The notes under the pieces: model-generated
The model's input: the letters and a program-made list of their open reading frames with translations, nothing else
What the model was told of the DNA's origin: nothing
The model's database searches: none
Made by a program: the position numbers and the translations under genes
Shown: positions 45,858-54,470 of the stretch, piece after piece
Layout of the letters: the number at the start of each line of letters is the position of its first letter
Numbering within the stretch: position 1 is the first letter of the stretch
DNA from: Sphingomonas bisphenolicum
Lineage (GTDB): Bacteria > Pseudomonadota > Alphaproteobacteria > Sphingomonadales > Sphingomonadaceae
Length of the DNA stretch: 64,000 nucleotides
Direction: 5' to 3'
Assembly (NCBI RefSeq): GCF_024349785.1
Contig: NZ_AP018817.1
Coordinates: 1,147,501 to 1,211,500, forward strand

Positions 45858-46973
45858 TCAGGCGTGGTCTATGACCAGGCCGGAAATCTCGTTCGCGACA
45901 TCCTCGAACCGGTCGGTGACCTTTTCCAGATGGCTGTAAATCTCGTTGCCGACGATGAAGTCCATCGTGTTGCCGGCCTGCGCCTGCTGGAACAGCGCCT
46001 TCAGCCCGGCTTCGTGCAATATGTCGGCATGGCCCTCCAGCTTCACCAGCCGCTCGGTCAAATCATGCAACCGCGTGGAATTCAGGTTGAGCGAACGCAG
46101 CAGCGGCATCGCCTCGGCGGTAATGCGGGCACATTCGACGATCAGCGCGCTCATATCCTGCATTTGCGGGGCGAAGGTCTTGACCTCGTACAGCGCGATC
46201 GCCTTGGCGGTCTGGTTCATCTGGTCGATCGCGTCGTCCATCACGCCGATCAGGCCGGTGATCGCGCTGCGGTCGAACGGCGTCACGAAGATGCGGCGGA
46301 CGTCCTGCAGCACGTCGCGGATGATGTCGTCCGCCTCATGCTCGCGGTCCGAAATCTCCTTGATATGCGCCGCCATGTCGGGGCCGCCCTTCAACAGCTT
46401 GGCCAGCGCGTCGGCGCCGAATACCAGGGTCGCGGCATGATCCTCGAATTGTTCGAAGAACCGCCCCTGCTTGGGCATCAGCGCGTGAAACCAGCGGAGC
46501 ATTCCAGTCCTTTCATTCTGTCTGTCGCGGATCGCCAGCAGCAGCCGCAGGAACCAGCCCGGATCGGCGGGCGGTTCGCGGAAGGCCGCGATGATCGATT
46601 GCAGGTCGGGTTCGTCGACCGCTTTTGCGGCTTCGGCGACGGGGAACCAACGCAGCTCCCTTTGGCCCTGTTCGGGCCATTGCGTCAGGTGGCCGGTGAC
46701 CGCAAGCGGAAAAACCTCGACCGTGGCCTCGCGCGACCCGCCCTTGCGCTTGCGCTTGTCATAGCTGTAGCGGCCCAGCGGCGCGGGGCAGGCGATGCCG
46801 TGAATGCCCGCTTCCTCATAGGCTTCCAGTTCGGCGGCGCGGTGCCCGGCGAGCCCCTTGATCCGGTTGCCCTTGGGAATCACCCAGCGTCGCGTCTCGC
46901 GCGACGTGATGAGCAGGATCTGCATCGATCCGTCGGCGGCGGTGCTGTAGGGCAGGGCGGCAATCTGGCGCAT
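45858..46973 (-). CDS. NUDIX-DUF47 (PhoU-like) fusion protein
   Basis: One open frame of 371 codons joins two domains. Residues 1-157 are a NUDIX domain of the diphosphoinositol-polyphosphate type: WVIPKGNRIKGLAGHRAAELEAYEEAGI keeps the two catalytic Glu of the EE pair (shown in outline; key residues at about 47-57). Residues 158-371 are DUF47, a PhoU-like helical bundle (MLRWFHALMPKQGRFF start). The start at 46973 follows AAGGG; an extension to 47102 is ignored. An internal ATG at 46502 with AAAGGA could also give free DUF47. It precedes the PiT gene by 15 bases. Confidence 0.88.
   Translation of the reverse strand: MRQIAALPYSTAADGSMQILLITSRETRRWVIPKGNRIKGLAGHRAAELEAYEEAGIHGIACPAPLGRYSYDKRKRKGGSREATVEVFPLAVTGHLTQWPEQGQRELRWFPVAEAAKAVDEPDLQSIIAAFREPPADPGWFLRLLLAIRDRQNERTGMLRWFHALMPKQGRFFEQFEDHAATLVFGADALAKLLKGGPDMAAHIKEISDREHEADDIIRDVLQDVRRIFVTPFDRSAITGLIGVMDDAIDQMNQTAKAIALYEVKTFAPQMQDMSALIVECARITAEAMPLLRSLNLNSTRLHDLTERLVKLEGHADILHEAGLKALFQQAQAGNTMDFIVGNEIYSHLEKVTDRFEDVANEISGLVIDHA
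46500..46513 (-). promoter_or_regulatory. internal ribosome site and start codon inside the fusion
   Basis: On the minus strand AAAGGA is five bases before an in-frame ATG (MLRWFHAL) exactly where a normal stand-alone DUF47 protein of 214 aa would begin. There is no stop between the NUDIX part and this ATG. Both a fusion and a separate DUF47 product are possible. Confidence 0.55.
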
Positions 46974-47039
46974 CAGCCGACCCTTCCTGGGGTCATGCCC
47001 TGTTCTATCCTCTTGCCCCCGACGCGTTCCATCCGCGCC

Positions 47040-47057
47040 TTGTAACGTAAATGTCAT
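47040..47057. promoter_or_regulatory. candidate Pho box upstream of the NUDIX-DUF47-PiT operon
   Basis: TTGTAAC-GTAA-ATGTCAT has two half-sites 11 bases apart, as in PhoB boxes (CTGTCAT repeats spaced four). It is on the opposite strand from the genes and each half is imperfect, 67-84 bases before the 46973 start. Confidence 0.3.
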
Positions 47058-47065
47058 TTTTCGCA

Positions 47066-47098
47066 ATCGGCCCCTGCGCGACATGTGCAGGGGCCGAT
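47066..47098 (-). terminator. strong hairpin after the TonB receptor gene
   Basis: ATCGGCCCCTGC pairs with GCAGGGGCCGAT over 12 bp. It follows the TonB receptor stop by eight bases. No T-run follows on the minus strand. Confidence 0.5.
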
Positions 47099-47106
47099 GC
47101 ATAGCA

Positions 47107-49236
47107 TCAGATCGACAGGCGCGCCGTCAGGCGGATGTCGCGGCCGGGCAGCGGCGCATAATCTTTGAGGAAGCTCGCCGCGCGGCGTGCTTCGACATCG
47201 AAGATATTGTTCGCCGACAGCGTCAGCGTCGTGCGGTCATTGCCCTTGAGCGGCTTCCACGACAGCGACGCATTGACCAGGGTGAAACCGTCCGTGTCGG
47301 TCTCGCGAACAGCGGTACGGTTCTGGGCGAAACTATGCTCCACCTCGCCGCGCAGGCTCAGCCGGTCGCCCTGCGCTTCCAGCCCGCCCAGCAGCCGCAG
47401 CGGGGGAATGCGCGGTGCCGGGCCATTGCCCTTGATCGTCGCGCGGACATAGTCGGCCACGCCGTCGAAATTGATGGCATAGCCGCCGACCTGCGCCAGC
47501 TTGACCGTGGTTTCCGCCTCAAAGCCCATATAGCGGGCGTCGGCCTGATTATATTGATAGCAGGGGAAATCGAGTTCCGCGCCGCCGTTCACCGCCATGC
47601 AGGCGCTGTCGTCGACAAGCGCGTCATAGATATAGCCGCTGAACCAGTTGTGATAGGCCGACAGCGATATCGTATAGCCCTCCCCCTGGCCGCGCAGCGT
47701 GCCTTCGACGCCCCAGCTCTTCTCCTTGCCGAAATTCGGATTGCCGACCTCGAACGCCTGCGTGCCGGCATGATTGCCGCGGGCGAACAGCTCTTCGGCC
47801 GACGGCGCGCGCTCGGTACGCGACAGGTTCAGGCCCAGCCGCCAGCCCGGGGCGAGTTCATGGCTCGCCCCGATCGAACCGGACACCGTGTCGAAGCTGC
47901 GGTCGTAGGAGGGGTTGAACAGCGTCGCGTCGGCATCGGCGCTGACATCGGTATGTTCGAAGCGTCCGCCGACCTCGACCCGCGTCGTGCCCAGGTCGAT
48001 CGACTGGAGCGTGAAGACGCCGATCTGGTCGGTCTGGTTGCGCGGCAGGAATTTCTCTTCCCCCACGACATAGAATTTGCGGGTGAAATACTGCGCGCCG
48101 ACTGCGCCGTCCCATCCGCCGCGCTTGGCCTGCACCAGTTCCAGCCGCGATTCCATCGACTGGTTGTAGAAGGTCGTGCCGACCGCGCCCGTATCCTCGA
48201 TTTCCTGGTGCTGGTAATCGGCGAACCCCGCGCGGAAGCGGATCGATTCCAGCAGGCTGCCATTGACCGGCAGTTCGGCGCGCATATCGACGCGGTCCTG
48301 CTTCATGTGCAGCCGCACCTGCTCCGCCTCGCCGCCGGCTTCCGTGGCGTAACGCACCGGCACGCCATAGAAATTGTCGGTATGCGCGACCGAAAAGCCC
48401 AGATTGCCGCCATCGGTGATCAGCGCCGCGCCGCCCGCAACCTCCCATGTCTCGGCCGCGCTGTTGGGCAGCTTGCCGCGCAGGGTCGACAGCCCTTCGA
48501 TCTCCGGATCGCCGCTCGCCGCGGCCTGCGCGCGCAGCGCCGGGGTCAGGATATAGCTGCCCGTGTCGAGATTGCCGGTCTTGGTATAGCTGCCGTCGAA
48601 ATGGACGACGAACTTGTCGCTTAGAGGGACTTCGATTTCGCCCGATCCGGTGCGCTCGTTCGACGCGCTGCCATAGGTGCCGATCGCGTCGATATGGACC
48701 GGCTCGTCGGGCACGCGGCGCGGGATGCGGCTGTCGATCACATTGACCACGCCGCCGATCGCGGACGATCCGTAGAGCAGCGCCGCCGGGCCGCGCAGCA
48801 CTTCGATCCGGTCGGCGGTCAGCGGGTTGATCGCCACGGCATGGTCGACCGAGGTGTTGGAAACGTCGAAGCTGCCGATTCCGTCGGTCAGGATGCGCAC
48901 CCGCTCCCCCTGAAAGCCGCGCAGCACGGGGCGCGACGCATTGGGGCCGAAGGAGGTGGCGGACACGCCCGGCTGGCGCGCCAGCGTCTCGCCGATGGTG
49001 GAGCGCAGTTCCCGCGTCAGCTTCTGTCCGGTGATGACCGACGTGCCCGACAAAATGTCGCCCTGCTTGCGCGGGATGATCGCGGTGACGACGATATTGG
49101 CCTGCGCGTCATGATAGGCCCCCTGGTCCCCGGCATCACCTGCGTCCGGAATCGGCGTGGTCTGGGCAAGAGCGGGCATGGCAAGGCACAGCGCGGTAAC
49201 GGCGCAGCCTGCGCGCAGCATCAAAAAGCGGGACAT
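47107..49236 (-). CDS. TonB-dependent outer-membrane receptor (ZnuD-like)
   Basis: The 709-aa protein has a signal peptide (MSRFLMLRAGCAVTALCLAMPALAQ in outline, cleavage after about residue 26), an N-terminal plug domain (NIVVTAI, RPVLRGFQGERVRILTDG, RIEVLRGPAALLYGSSAIGG at about 110-150) and a 22-strand barrel ending RDIRLTARLSI. The plug wording, especially DVSNTSVDHAVAINPLTADR, resembles ZnuD zinc receptors. Metal specificity is a guess from that resemblance. The start is the ATG at 49236; a TTG nine bases upstream is rejected. It lies 110 bp downstream of a LysR-like gene. Confidence 0.9.
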   Translation of the reverse strand: MSRFLMLRAGCAVTALCLAMPALAQTTPIPDAGDAGDQGAYHDAQANIVVTAIIPRKQGDILSGTSVITGQKLTRELRSTIGETLARQPGVSATSFGPNASRPVLRGFQGERVRILTDGIGSFDVSNTSVDHAVAINPLTADRIEVLRGPAALLYGSSAIGGVVNVIDSRIPRRVPDEPVHIDAIGTYGSASNERTGSGEIEVPLSDKFVVHFDGSYTKTGNLDTGSYILTPALRAQAAASGDPEIEGLSTLRGKLPNSAAETWEVAGGAALITDGGNLGFSVAHTDNFYGVPVRYATEAGGEAEQVRLHMKQDRVDMRAELPVNGSLLESIRFRAGFADYQHQEIEDTGAVGTTFYNQSMESRLELVQAKRGGWDGAVGAQYFTRKFYVVGEEKFLPRNQTDQIGVFTLQSIDLGTTRVEVGGRFEHTDVSADADATLFNPSYDRSFDTVSGSIGASHELAPGWRLGLNLSRTERAPSAEELFARGNHAGTQAFEVGNPNFGKEKSWGVEGTLRGQGEGYTISLSAYHNWFSGYIYDALVDDSACMAVNGGAELDFPCYQYNQADARYMGFEAETTVKLAQVGGYAINFDGVADYVRATIKGNGPAPRIPPLRLLGGLEAQGDRLSLRGEVEHSFAQNRTAVRETDTDGFTLVNASLSWKPLKGNDRTTLTLSANNIFDVEARRAASFLKDYAPLPGRDIRLTARLSI

Positions 49237-49267
49237 GAGGATCAACCCTTTGGTTCTGGTCTATGTG

Positions 49268-49297
49268 ATCCTGTATCCAGGATGATACATCATATCA
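49268..49297. promoter_or_regulatory. inverted repeats in the TonB receptor promoter (candidate metal-regulator box)
   Basis: ATCCTG-TATC-CAGGAT (49268-49283) and ATGAT-AC-ATCAT (49282-49293) lie 32-60 bases before the receptor start. The AT-rich GATATGATGTATCATC on the minus strand is loosely like Zur boxes. Confidence 0.3.
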
Positions 49298-49345
49298 AGA
49301 TCGTTTCGCCGCATTTTTGCTGCGACGCGACATTATCACGCTTGA

Positions 49346-50302
49346 TCAGAGGAAGAGAAATTCCGCCAACGCCTCGACCGCGGGCTTTTCCGCCGCGCGC
49401 GGCGCTACAGCCTGGCGAATCTCGACCGCGGGCAGGGGAATGTCCAGCGCCAGCCGCTTGATCCCGCTCATCCGGCCCAAGTCGCGGGCCAATGTCCCGA
49501 ACGCTGCGAAACAGCCCGCGCCATCGCGCAATGCGGCGATGATCTCGAACATATTGTCGCTTTCCAGCAGCGGCATCACGTTGCGCACCCGGCCCTTGGC
49601 CAGCGCCGCATCGATGATGTCGCGCATCCCGCTGCGCGTTTCCATCGACAGCATCGGCGTCATGGACAGGTCGTCGCGGCTGACGCTGTCGGCCCGCGCC
49701 AGGGGATGGCCGCTATCGGCATAGAGGTTGAGCGGTTCCGACCAGCCATAGCGGGACTTGAGGTCGGCCGGCTCCTCCAGCGCATAGAAATAGGCGATGT
49801 CCGCCCGCCCATTGGCCAGTGCCACCGCCGCGTCCTGCGCCGTGTGGACATGCAGGTCCAACGTGATCGCGATATCCTCGTTCGCCGCCTCGAACGCGGC
49901 CAGCGCGTCCTGAAAATGCCCGAAGACAGGCGGGGGCGCGGCGAGGGCAATGAGCTGGCGAGGCGGCTCTTCCGGCGCTTCTGGTGGTGGTGGGAAAGGG
50001 GAGGCGGGCGAGGGCGTTGGCAGCGATGTGGGCGTGCGGTCCTGTGCCGTCTCCTCCACCGGCGCAGGCCTGTCTTCGCTCAGCAGCGTCATCGCCTGCG
50101 CCGTCTTGCGCCCCGCCGGCGTCAGCCGCGCGTCGCCGTCCAGATCCTCGAACAGGCGATAGCCCAGCCGCATCTCCAGCGACGCCAGGTCGCGCAGCAC
50201 CTGCTCCACGCCGACGCCCAGCGCATCGGCGCAGCGCACGACGCCGCCCGCCGCCACCATCTGCGCGAATATGTCCAACTGGCGCAGGGAAGGGCTGTCC
50301 AT
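49346..50302 (-). CDS. LysR-like regulator with a proline-rich linker
   Basis: The 318-aa protein has a LysR-type winged helix (LRQLDIFAQMVAAGGVVRCADA region, residues 6-27 in outline) and a LysR-type substrate-binding half (DIAYFYALEEPADL, then DNMFEIIAALRDGAG). Between them, about residues 90-117, is an unusual linker of Pro, Ser and Thr (TPTSLPTPSPASPFPPPPEA). Start at 50302; a longer frame to 50383 is rejected. The ligand is unknown. Confidence 0.85.
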   Translation of the reverse strand: MDSPSLRQLDIFAQMVAAGGVVRCADALGVGVEQVLRDLASLEMRLGYRLFEDLDGDARLTPAGRKTAQAMTLLSEDRPAPVEETAQDRTPTSLPTPSPASPFPPPPEAPEEPPRQLIALAAPPPVFGHFQDALAAFEAANEDIAITLDLHVHTAQDAAVALANGRADIAYFYALEEPADLKSRYGWSEPLNLYADSGHPLARADSVSRDDLSMTPMLSMETRSGMRDIIDAALAKGRVRNVMPLLESDNMFEIIAALRDGAGCFAAFGTLARDLGRMSGIKRLALDIPLPAVEIRQAVAPRAAEKPAVEALAEFLFL

Positions 50303-50412
50303 GGGGCGGTGATAGAGGAAATATCGCAGGGGGTTAAGGGCGATCTTCGTCCTATCCTGCAATGGACTGTTGACGAGCGCCATCCGATGATGGCAGTGCG
50401 GCCGCCTGCCGG

Positions 50413-50486
50413 GCGGGTATAGCTCAATGGTAGAGCACTAGCCTTCCAAGCTTGTGATGCGGGTTCGATCCCCGCTACCCGCTCCA
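50413..50486 (+). tRNA. tRNA-Gly (TCC)
   Basis: The cloverleaf folds from GCGGGTA at 50413 to TACCCGC at 50476-50482, with discriminator T and encoded CCA. The anticodon loop CTTCCAA gives TCC. The D-loop is AATGGTA and the T-loop TTCGATC. The anticodon stem CTAGC/GCTTG has one T-T mismatch. It lies between the LysR-like and LacI genes. Confidence 0.95.
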
Positions 50487-50493
50487 CGCTGTT

Positions 50494-51489
50494 TCAGCGG
50501 CCCGGCGACGGCGGTCCCGAACTGCCCCTTTCGACCAGCGTGAACAGGAATTCCGGTGCATCGACCGGGCCGTTGGCGAGCGCGTCGATGACGGACCGGC
50601 CCATATCCTCCAGCGGCTGGCGCACGGTGGTCAGCGGCGGCCAGGATGTCAGGCTGGCGCTGGTGTCGTCGAAGCCCGTCACCGACAGATCCTCCGGCAC
50701 GCGCAGCCCGATGCGATGCGCCAGCGTCAGCACGCCCAGCGCCATCTCGTCATTGGTGGCGAAAATGGCGCTGGGCGGCTGGGGCAGCGCCAGCAACGCC
50801 TCGCCCGCCTCGATGCCGGACGCGAAATCGAACCGGCCCTGCACGAACAGCGCGTCGTCGACCGCGATGTCCGCCGCCGCCAGCCCGTCGCGAAATCCCT
50901 CGACCCGGCGCAGCGCTGCGCGATGGGTCGGCGGCGGGGTGATGACGCCGATGTGGCGATGGCCGAGCGCGATCAGATGATCGGCGACCATCCGGCCCGC
51001 GGCGCGCTCGGGCGTATGGATGGTGAAGCTGGCCGCGACCACCGATCCGGCGATGCGCGCATAGGGCAACTTCATCTCCGCCAGCCGGGCCAGCAGCCCT
51101 TCGTCGTCCGACAGCGGCGGCACCAGCAGCACGCCGTCCGGGCGCAGCGCCGCCACCAGCCGGTCGAGCACGTCGAAACGTTCCTCGCCACCCGGCGAAA
51201 TCGGCTCCACCACCAGATGATAGCCCAGTTCGCGGCAGCGCCAGGCCGCGCCGATCTGGATACGGCTGACATAGCCGGGCGCGGGGTTGTTGTAGAGGAA
51301 GGCGATCATGAAGGACTTGCCCCCCGCCAGCCGACGCGCCGACTGGTTGGGGCGATAGCCCAATTGCCTGATCGCGGCGTCTACCCGCGCCTGCAATTCG
51401 GGACTGACATTGGGCGCCTTGTTGACGACGCGCGACACCGTTTTGATCGATACCTGGGCGAGAGCGGCGACGTCGTGGATGCTGGTCAT
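50494..51489 (-). CDS. LacI family transcriptional regulator
   Basis: The 331-aa protein starts with the LacI headpiece (IHDVAALAQVSIKTVSRVVN, residues 4-23) followed by the hinge NQSARRLAGGKS and a periplasmic-binding-type effector domain (IGVITPPPTHRAALRRVEGF, NDEMALGVL, TGFDDT). It would respond to a sugar or nucleoside, but no catabolic genes adjoin. Start at 51489; extension to 51579 is rejected. Its stop is seven bases from the tRNA-Gly. Confidence 0.94.
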   Translation of the reverse strand: MTSIHDVAALAQVSIKTVSRVVNKAPNVSPELQARVDAAIRQLGYRPNQSARRLAGGKSFMIAFLYNNPAPGYVSRIQIGAAWRCRELGYHLVVEPISPGGEERFDVLDRLVAALRPDGVLLVPPLSDDEGLLARLAEMKLPYARIAGSVVAASFTIHTPERAAGRMVADHLIALGHRHIGVITPPPTHRAALRRVEGFRDGLAAADIAVDDALFVQGRFDFASGIEAGEALLALPQPPSAIFATNDEMALGVLTLAHRIGLRVPEDLSVTGFDDTSASLTSWPPLTTVRQPLEDMGRSVIDALANGPVDAPEFLFTLVERGSSGPPSPGR

Positions 51490-51623
51490 GGATCTTCGCA
51501 ATGTTGGAGCGGAAGGACTGGAACGGGAAGCGTCGACCATGGCGACAGCGGATGGCGATTGGCAAGTCGGCCGTCGCAAGTTTATGATCGGGTCGCGGCA
51601 CAGGAGCGACGGGAAGACCGATC

Positions 51624-51809
51624 ATGACCAACATCGTCAATCTGCGGCAGGCGCGCAAGGCGAAGGCGCGCATGGACAAGGCGCAGGTCGCGCAGGAGAA
51701 CCGCGCACGCTTCGGCCGGACCAAGGCGCGGCGCCTGGCGGATACGCAGGAAGAGCAGCGCCGCGCCGCCCTGCTGGATGGCGCAAGACGCGAGTCCGAA
51801 GAAGGCTAG
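51624..51809 (+). CDS. DUF4169 family protein
   Basis: The 61-aa, very basic product (IVNLRQARKAKARM, then ENRARFGRTKA) matches DUF4169, a family of short helical proteins in alphaproteobacteria with no known role. It starts after GGGAAG and is divergent from the LacI gene across a 134-bp gap. Confidence 0.82.
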   Translation: MTNIVNLRQARKAKARMDKAQVAQENRARFGRTKARRLADTQEEQRRAALLDGARRESEEG

Positions 51810-51991
51810 GGCGTCGCACTATATCTATAGTGATTATTGGCGCGATATGCGGCTTATTCTGTAAATGAGCCATTCATATTGAGATGAACGCCTATTCATC
51901 TTGTTCATCCTGACCCCGAACTGTCACAATTCGTCGCGATTCTGATCCACTGCCTGCGTTGAATCGCGCAGTCGGCCGTTGGTCCTTTGCT

Positions 51992-52972
51992 ATGACTGGA
52001 AATATTCGCACAAACCGCCCCGCCAGGGCCGCGATTGCCGCTGTTCTGGCTTTGACTGCAACCCCGCTGCTGGCCCAGACCGCCGCGCCGCCGGTCATCC
52101 CGACCGTTGCGCCTGCCACGGCCATGGCCGCGCCTGCGCCTATGACCGCCCCGATGACTGCGCCGGCCGCGACGCCGACCCCCGAATTTACGCCCAGCCA
52201 GCCGGTGGTGCAGGCCACCCCGCCGCTGGAGGAGCGCATCGCCGCCGCGACCGCCGCTGCGGAAGCGGAACAGGCTGCGGCCCCGGCCGCCAAGCCGCGT
52301 TCGACGCCCGCTCAACCCATCGCCCGGGCCGCCGCACGCACGGCTGATCCCGTCGCCCAACGCCCTGCGCCGCGTCCCGCCACTGTGACGCCGATCGCAG
52401 CCGCACCCGCGGAAACGGCCGCGCCGGCACAATCGACCCCGGCCGTTACGCCGGTGCAGGAGGCCGCGCCCGCTCCGGTCGCCCAAACGCCCGCACGCAC
52501 CGACCAGGCGATGCTCTGGGCATTGGGCGGCGGCGCGCTGCTGCTGCTGGGCCTGGGCGGCGCTGCGCTGATGCGCCGTCGTCGTCCTGACGAGGATGCG
52601 GTCGATGCCCGCGTCGAGCCGGTCACGTACGCGCCTGCGCCGGTTGCCATTACACCGGCCCCTGCCATGGCTGCGAGCGCCCCGATCGCGCCCCGCCCGG
52701 CGCTGGCTGCGGCGCGCACGCAGGATGCGACGCTTGAAGCCATGGTCACTGCCGCGCCCAGTGCGGACAATCCGTTCCTCACCCGGACGAAGCGGCTGCG
52801 CCGCGCCCAGCATCTGATCGCTCAGCGCGAAGCCGCCGCGATCGCTGCGCCCGCGCCGCAGACGACCCATGCGGAACCGGTGCCCGCTGCGGCGCTCGAC
52901 CGTAGCCAGACCGTCTATCGCTTTGGCAACGATCGTAAGCCCTCGGGCTTCCTGAAGCCGAGCACCAGCTAA
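51992..52972 (+). CDS. Ala/Pro-rich membrane-anchored protein
   Basis: The protein of about 326 aa has a signal peptide (AIAAVLALTATPLLAQT), a long low-complexity Ala-Pro-Thr region, and a single membrane helix near residue 174 (MLWALGGGALLLLGLGGAALM) followed by an RRRR stop-transfer cluster and a cytoplasmic Ala-rich tail. No family is recognised. A strong terminator follows at 52996. The ATG at 51992 is preferred over a TTG at 51959; it has no clear ribosome site. Confidence 0.7.
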   Translation: MTGNIRTNRPARAAIAAVLALTATPLLAQTAAPPVIPTVAPATAMAAPAPMTAPMTAPAATPTPEFTPSQPVVQATPPLEERIAAATAAAEAEQAAAPAAKPRSTPAQPIARAAARTADPVAQRPAPRPATVTPIAAAPAETAAPAQSTPAVTPVQEAAPAPVAQTPARTDQAMLWALGGGALLLLGLGGAALMRRRRPDEDAVDARVEPVTYAPAPVAITPAPAMAASAPIAPRPALAAARTQDATLEAMVTAAPSADNPFLTRTKRLRRAQHLIAQREAAAIAAPAPQTTHAEPVPAAALDRSQTVYRFGNDRKPSGFLKPSTS

Positions 52973-52995
52973 CGGCGCGCAACAGCGCATCCCAT

Positions 52996-53030
52996 GGGAC
53001 GGAAGGCCAACCGGCTTTCCGTCCCTTTTT
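52996..53030 (+). terminator. Rho-independent terminator
   Basis: GGGACGGAAGGCC pairs with GGCTTTCCGTCCC and is followed by TTTTT. It ends the Ala/Pro-rich protein transcript, 24 bases past its stop, before argG. Confidence 0.85.
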
Positions 53031-53119
53031 CATGGGTCGCATCGGTTGCGCTTTGGGCCCCCGCCTGTTACCGGCGCGCCGGTCATTACCGCGCCATTTT
53101 ACAGAAGGCTCGCCCGCAC

Positions 53120-54337
53120 ATGTCCGACAAGATCAACCGTATCGTCCTTGCCTTTTCCGGTGGTCTCGACACCAGCGTGATCCTGAAGTGGCTGCAGCAG
53201 ACCTATCAGTGCGAAGTAGTGACCTTCACCGCCGATCTGGGGCAGGGCGAGGAACTGGAACCCGCCCGCGCCAAGGCGCGGCTGATGGGTGTCAAGGAAG
53301 AGCATATCTTCATCGACGACCTGCGCGAGGAGTTCGTGAAGGATTATGTCTTCCCGATGATGCGCTCCAACGCGCTCTATGAAGGCCTCTACCTGCTCGG
53401 CACCTCGATCGCCCGGCCGCTGATCGCCAAGCGCCAGATCGAGATCGCCAAGCAGTTGGGCGCCGATGCCGTGTCGCACGGCGCCACCGGCAAGGGCAAT
53501 GATCAGGTCCGCTTCGAACTGGGCTATTATGGCCTGGCCCCCGACATCAAGGTGATCGCGCCGTGGCGCGAATGGGATCTGACCAGCCGCACCAAGCTGA
53601 TCGAATTCGCCGAAAAGCACCAGATCCCGATCCCGCGCGACAAGCGTGGCGAAAGCCCGTTCTCGACCGATGCGAACATGCTGCACACCTCGTCGGAAGG
53701 TAAGGTTCTGGAAGATCCGTGGGAAGAAACCCCGGACTATGTCTATTCGCGCACGGTGAACCCGGAAGACGCGCCCGACGCACCCGAATATATCACGATC
53801 GATTTCGAGCGTGGCGATGGCGTGGCGATCAACGGCGTCGGCATGTCGCCTGCGACCCTGCTCGAAACGCTGAACGATTATGGCCGCAAGCATGGCATCG
53901 GTCGCCTCGACCTGGTGGAAAACCGCTTCGTTGGCATGAAGTCGCGCGGCATGTACGAAACGCCGGGCGGCACCATCTATCACCTCGCCCATCGCGGTAT
54001 CGAGCAACTGACGCTCGACCGTGGCGCTGCGCATCTGAAGGATGAGCTCGCCCCCAAATATGCCGAGCTGATCTATAACGGCTTCTGGTTCTCGCCGGAG
54101 CGCGAGATGTTGCAGGCCGCGATCGACTATAGCCAGGAAAAGGTGACGGGCACCGTCCGCCTGAAGCTCTACAAGGGCGGCGTCTATGTCGTGGGCCGCA
54201 AGTCGCCTTATTCGCTCTACAGCGAAAAGGTCGTGACGTTCGAGGACGATGCCGGCGCCTATGACCAGCGCGACGCGGCAGGCTTCATCAAGCTCAACGC
54301 CCTGCGTTTGCGCCTCCTGGGCCGCCGCGACCGCTGA
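53120..54337 (+). CDS. argG: argininosuccinate synthase
   Basis: The 405-aa enzyme joins citrulline and aspartate with ATP in arginine synthesis. The N-terminal PP-loop [15 protein letters not shown] at residues 9-23 and the later [18 protein letters not shown] segment are the standard ATP- and substrate-binding regions, and [15 protein letters not shown] is also conserved. Start at the ATG 53120; an in-frame extension to 52994 covers the terminator and is rejected. Confidence 0.97.
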   Translation: MSDKINRIVLAFSGGLDTSVILKWLQQTYQCEVVTFTADLGQGEELEPARAKARLMGVKEEHIFIDDLREEFVKDYVFPMMRSNALYEGLYLLGTSIARPLIAKRQIEIAKQLGADAVSHGATGKGNDQVRFELGYYGLAPDIKVIAPWREWDLTSRTKLIEFAEKHQIPIPRDKRGESPFSTDANMLHTSSEGKVLEDPWEETPDYVYSRTVNPEDAPDAPEYITIDFERGDGVAINGVGMSPATLLETLNDYGRKHGIGRLDLVENRFVGMKSRGMYETPGGTIYHLAHRGIEQLTLDRGAAHLKDELAPKYAELIYNGFWFSPEREMLQAAIDYSQEKVTGTVRLKLYKGGVYVVGRKSPYSLYSEKVVTFEDDAGAYDQRDAAGFIKLNALRLRLLGRRDR

Positions 54338-54470
54338 TCTTTCCCATGCCGCCCGTTACATTATGCGACAAAGTGGCGGGCGGCATGACATATCTGCGGG
54401 ACAACTGGCTTCCATAACCATCGTCAAGGGCGGCGGACATGCCGCCCATCAGATGCAAAGGAAGACAGAC

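Noticed and set aside
46974..47102. N-terminal extension of the NUDIX protein to 47102
   Set aside because: The extra 43 residues are Arg-rich, cross a hairpin and a likely promoter; the ATG at 46973 has a ribosome site and starts at the domain.
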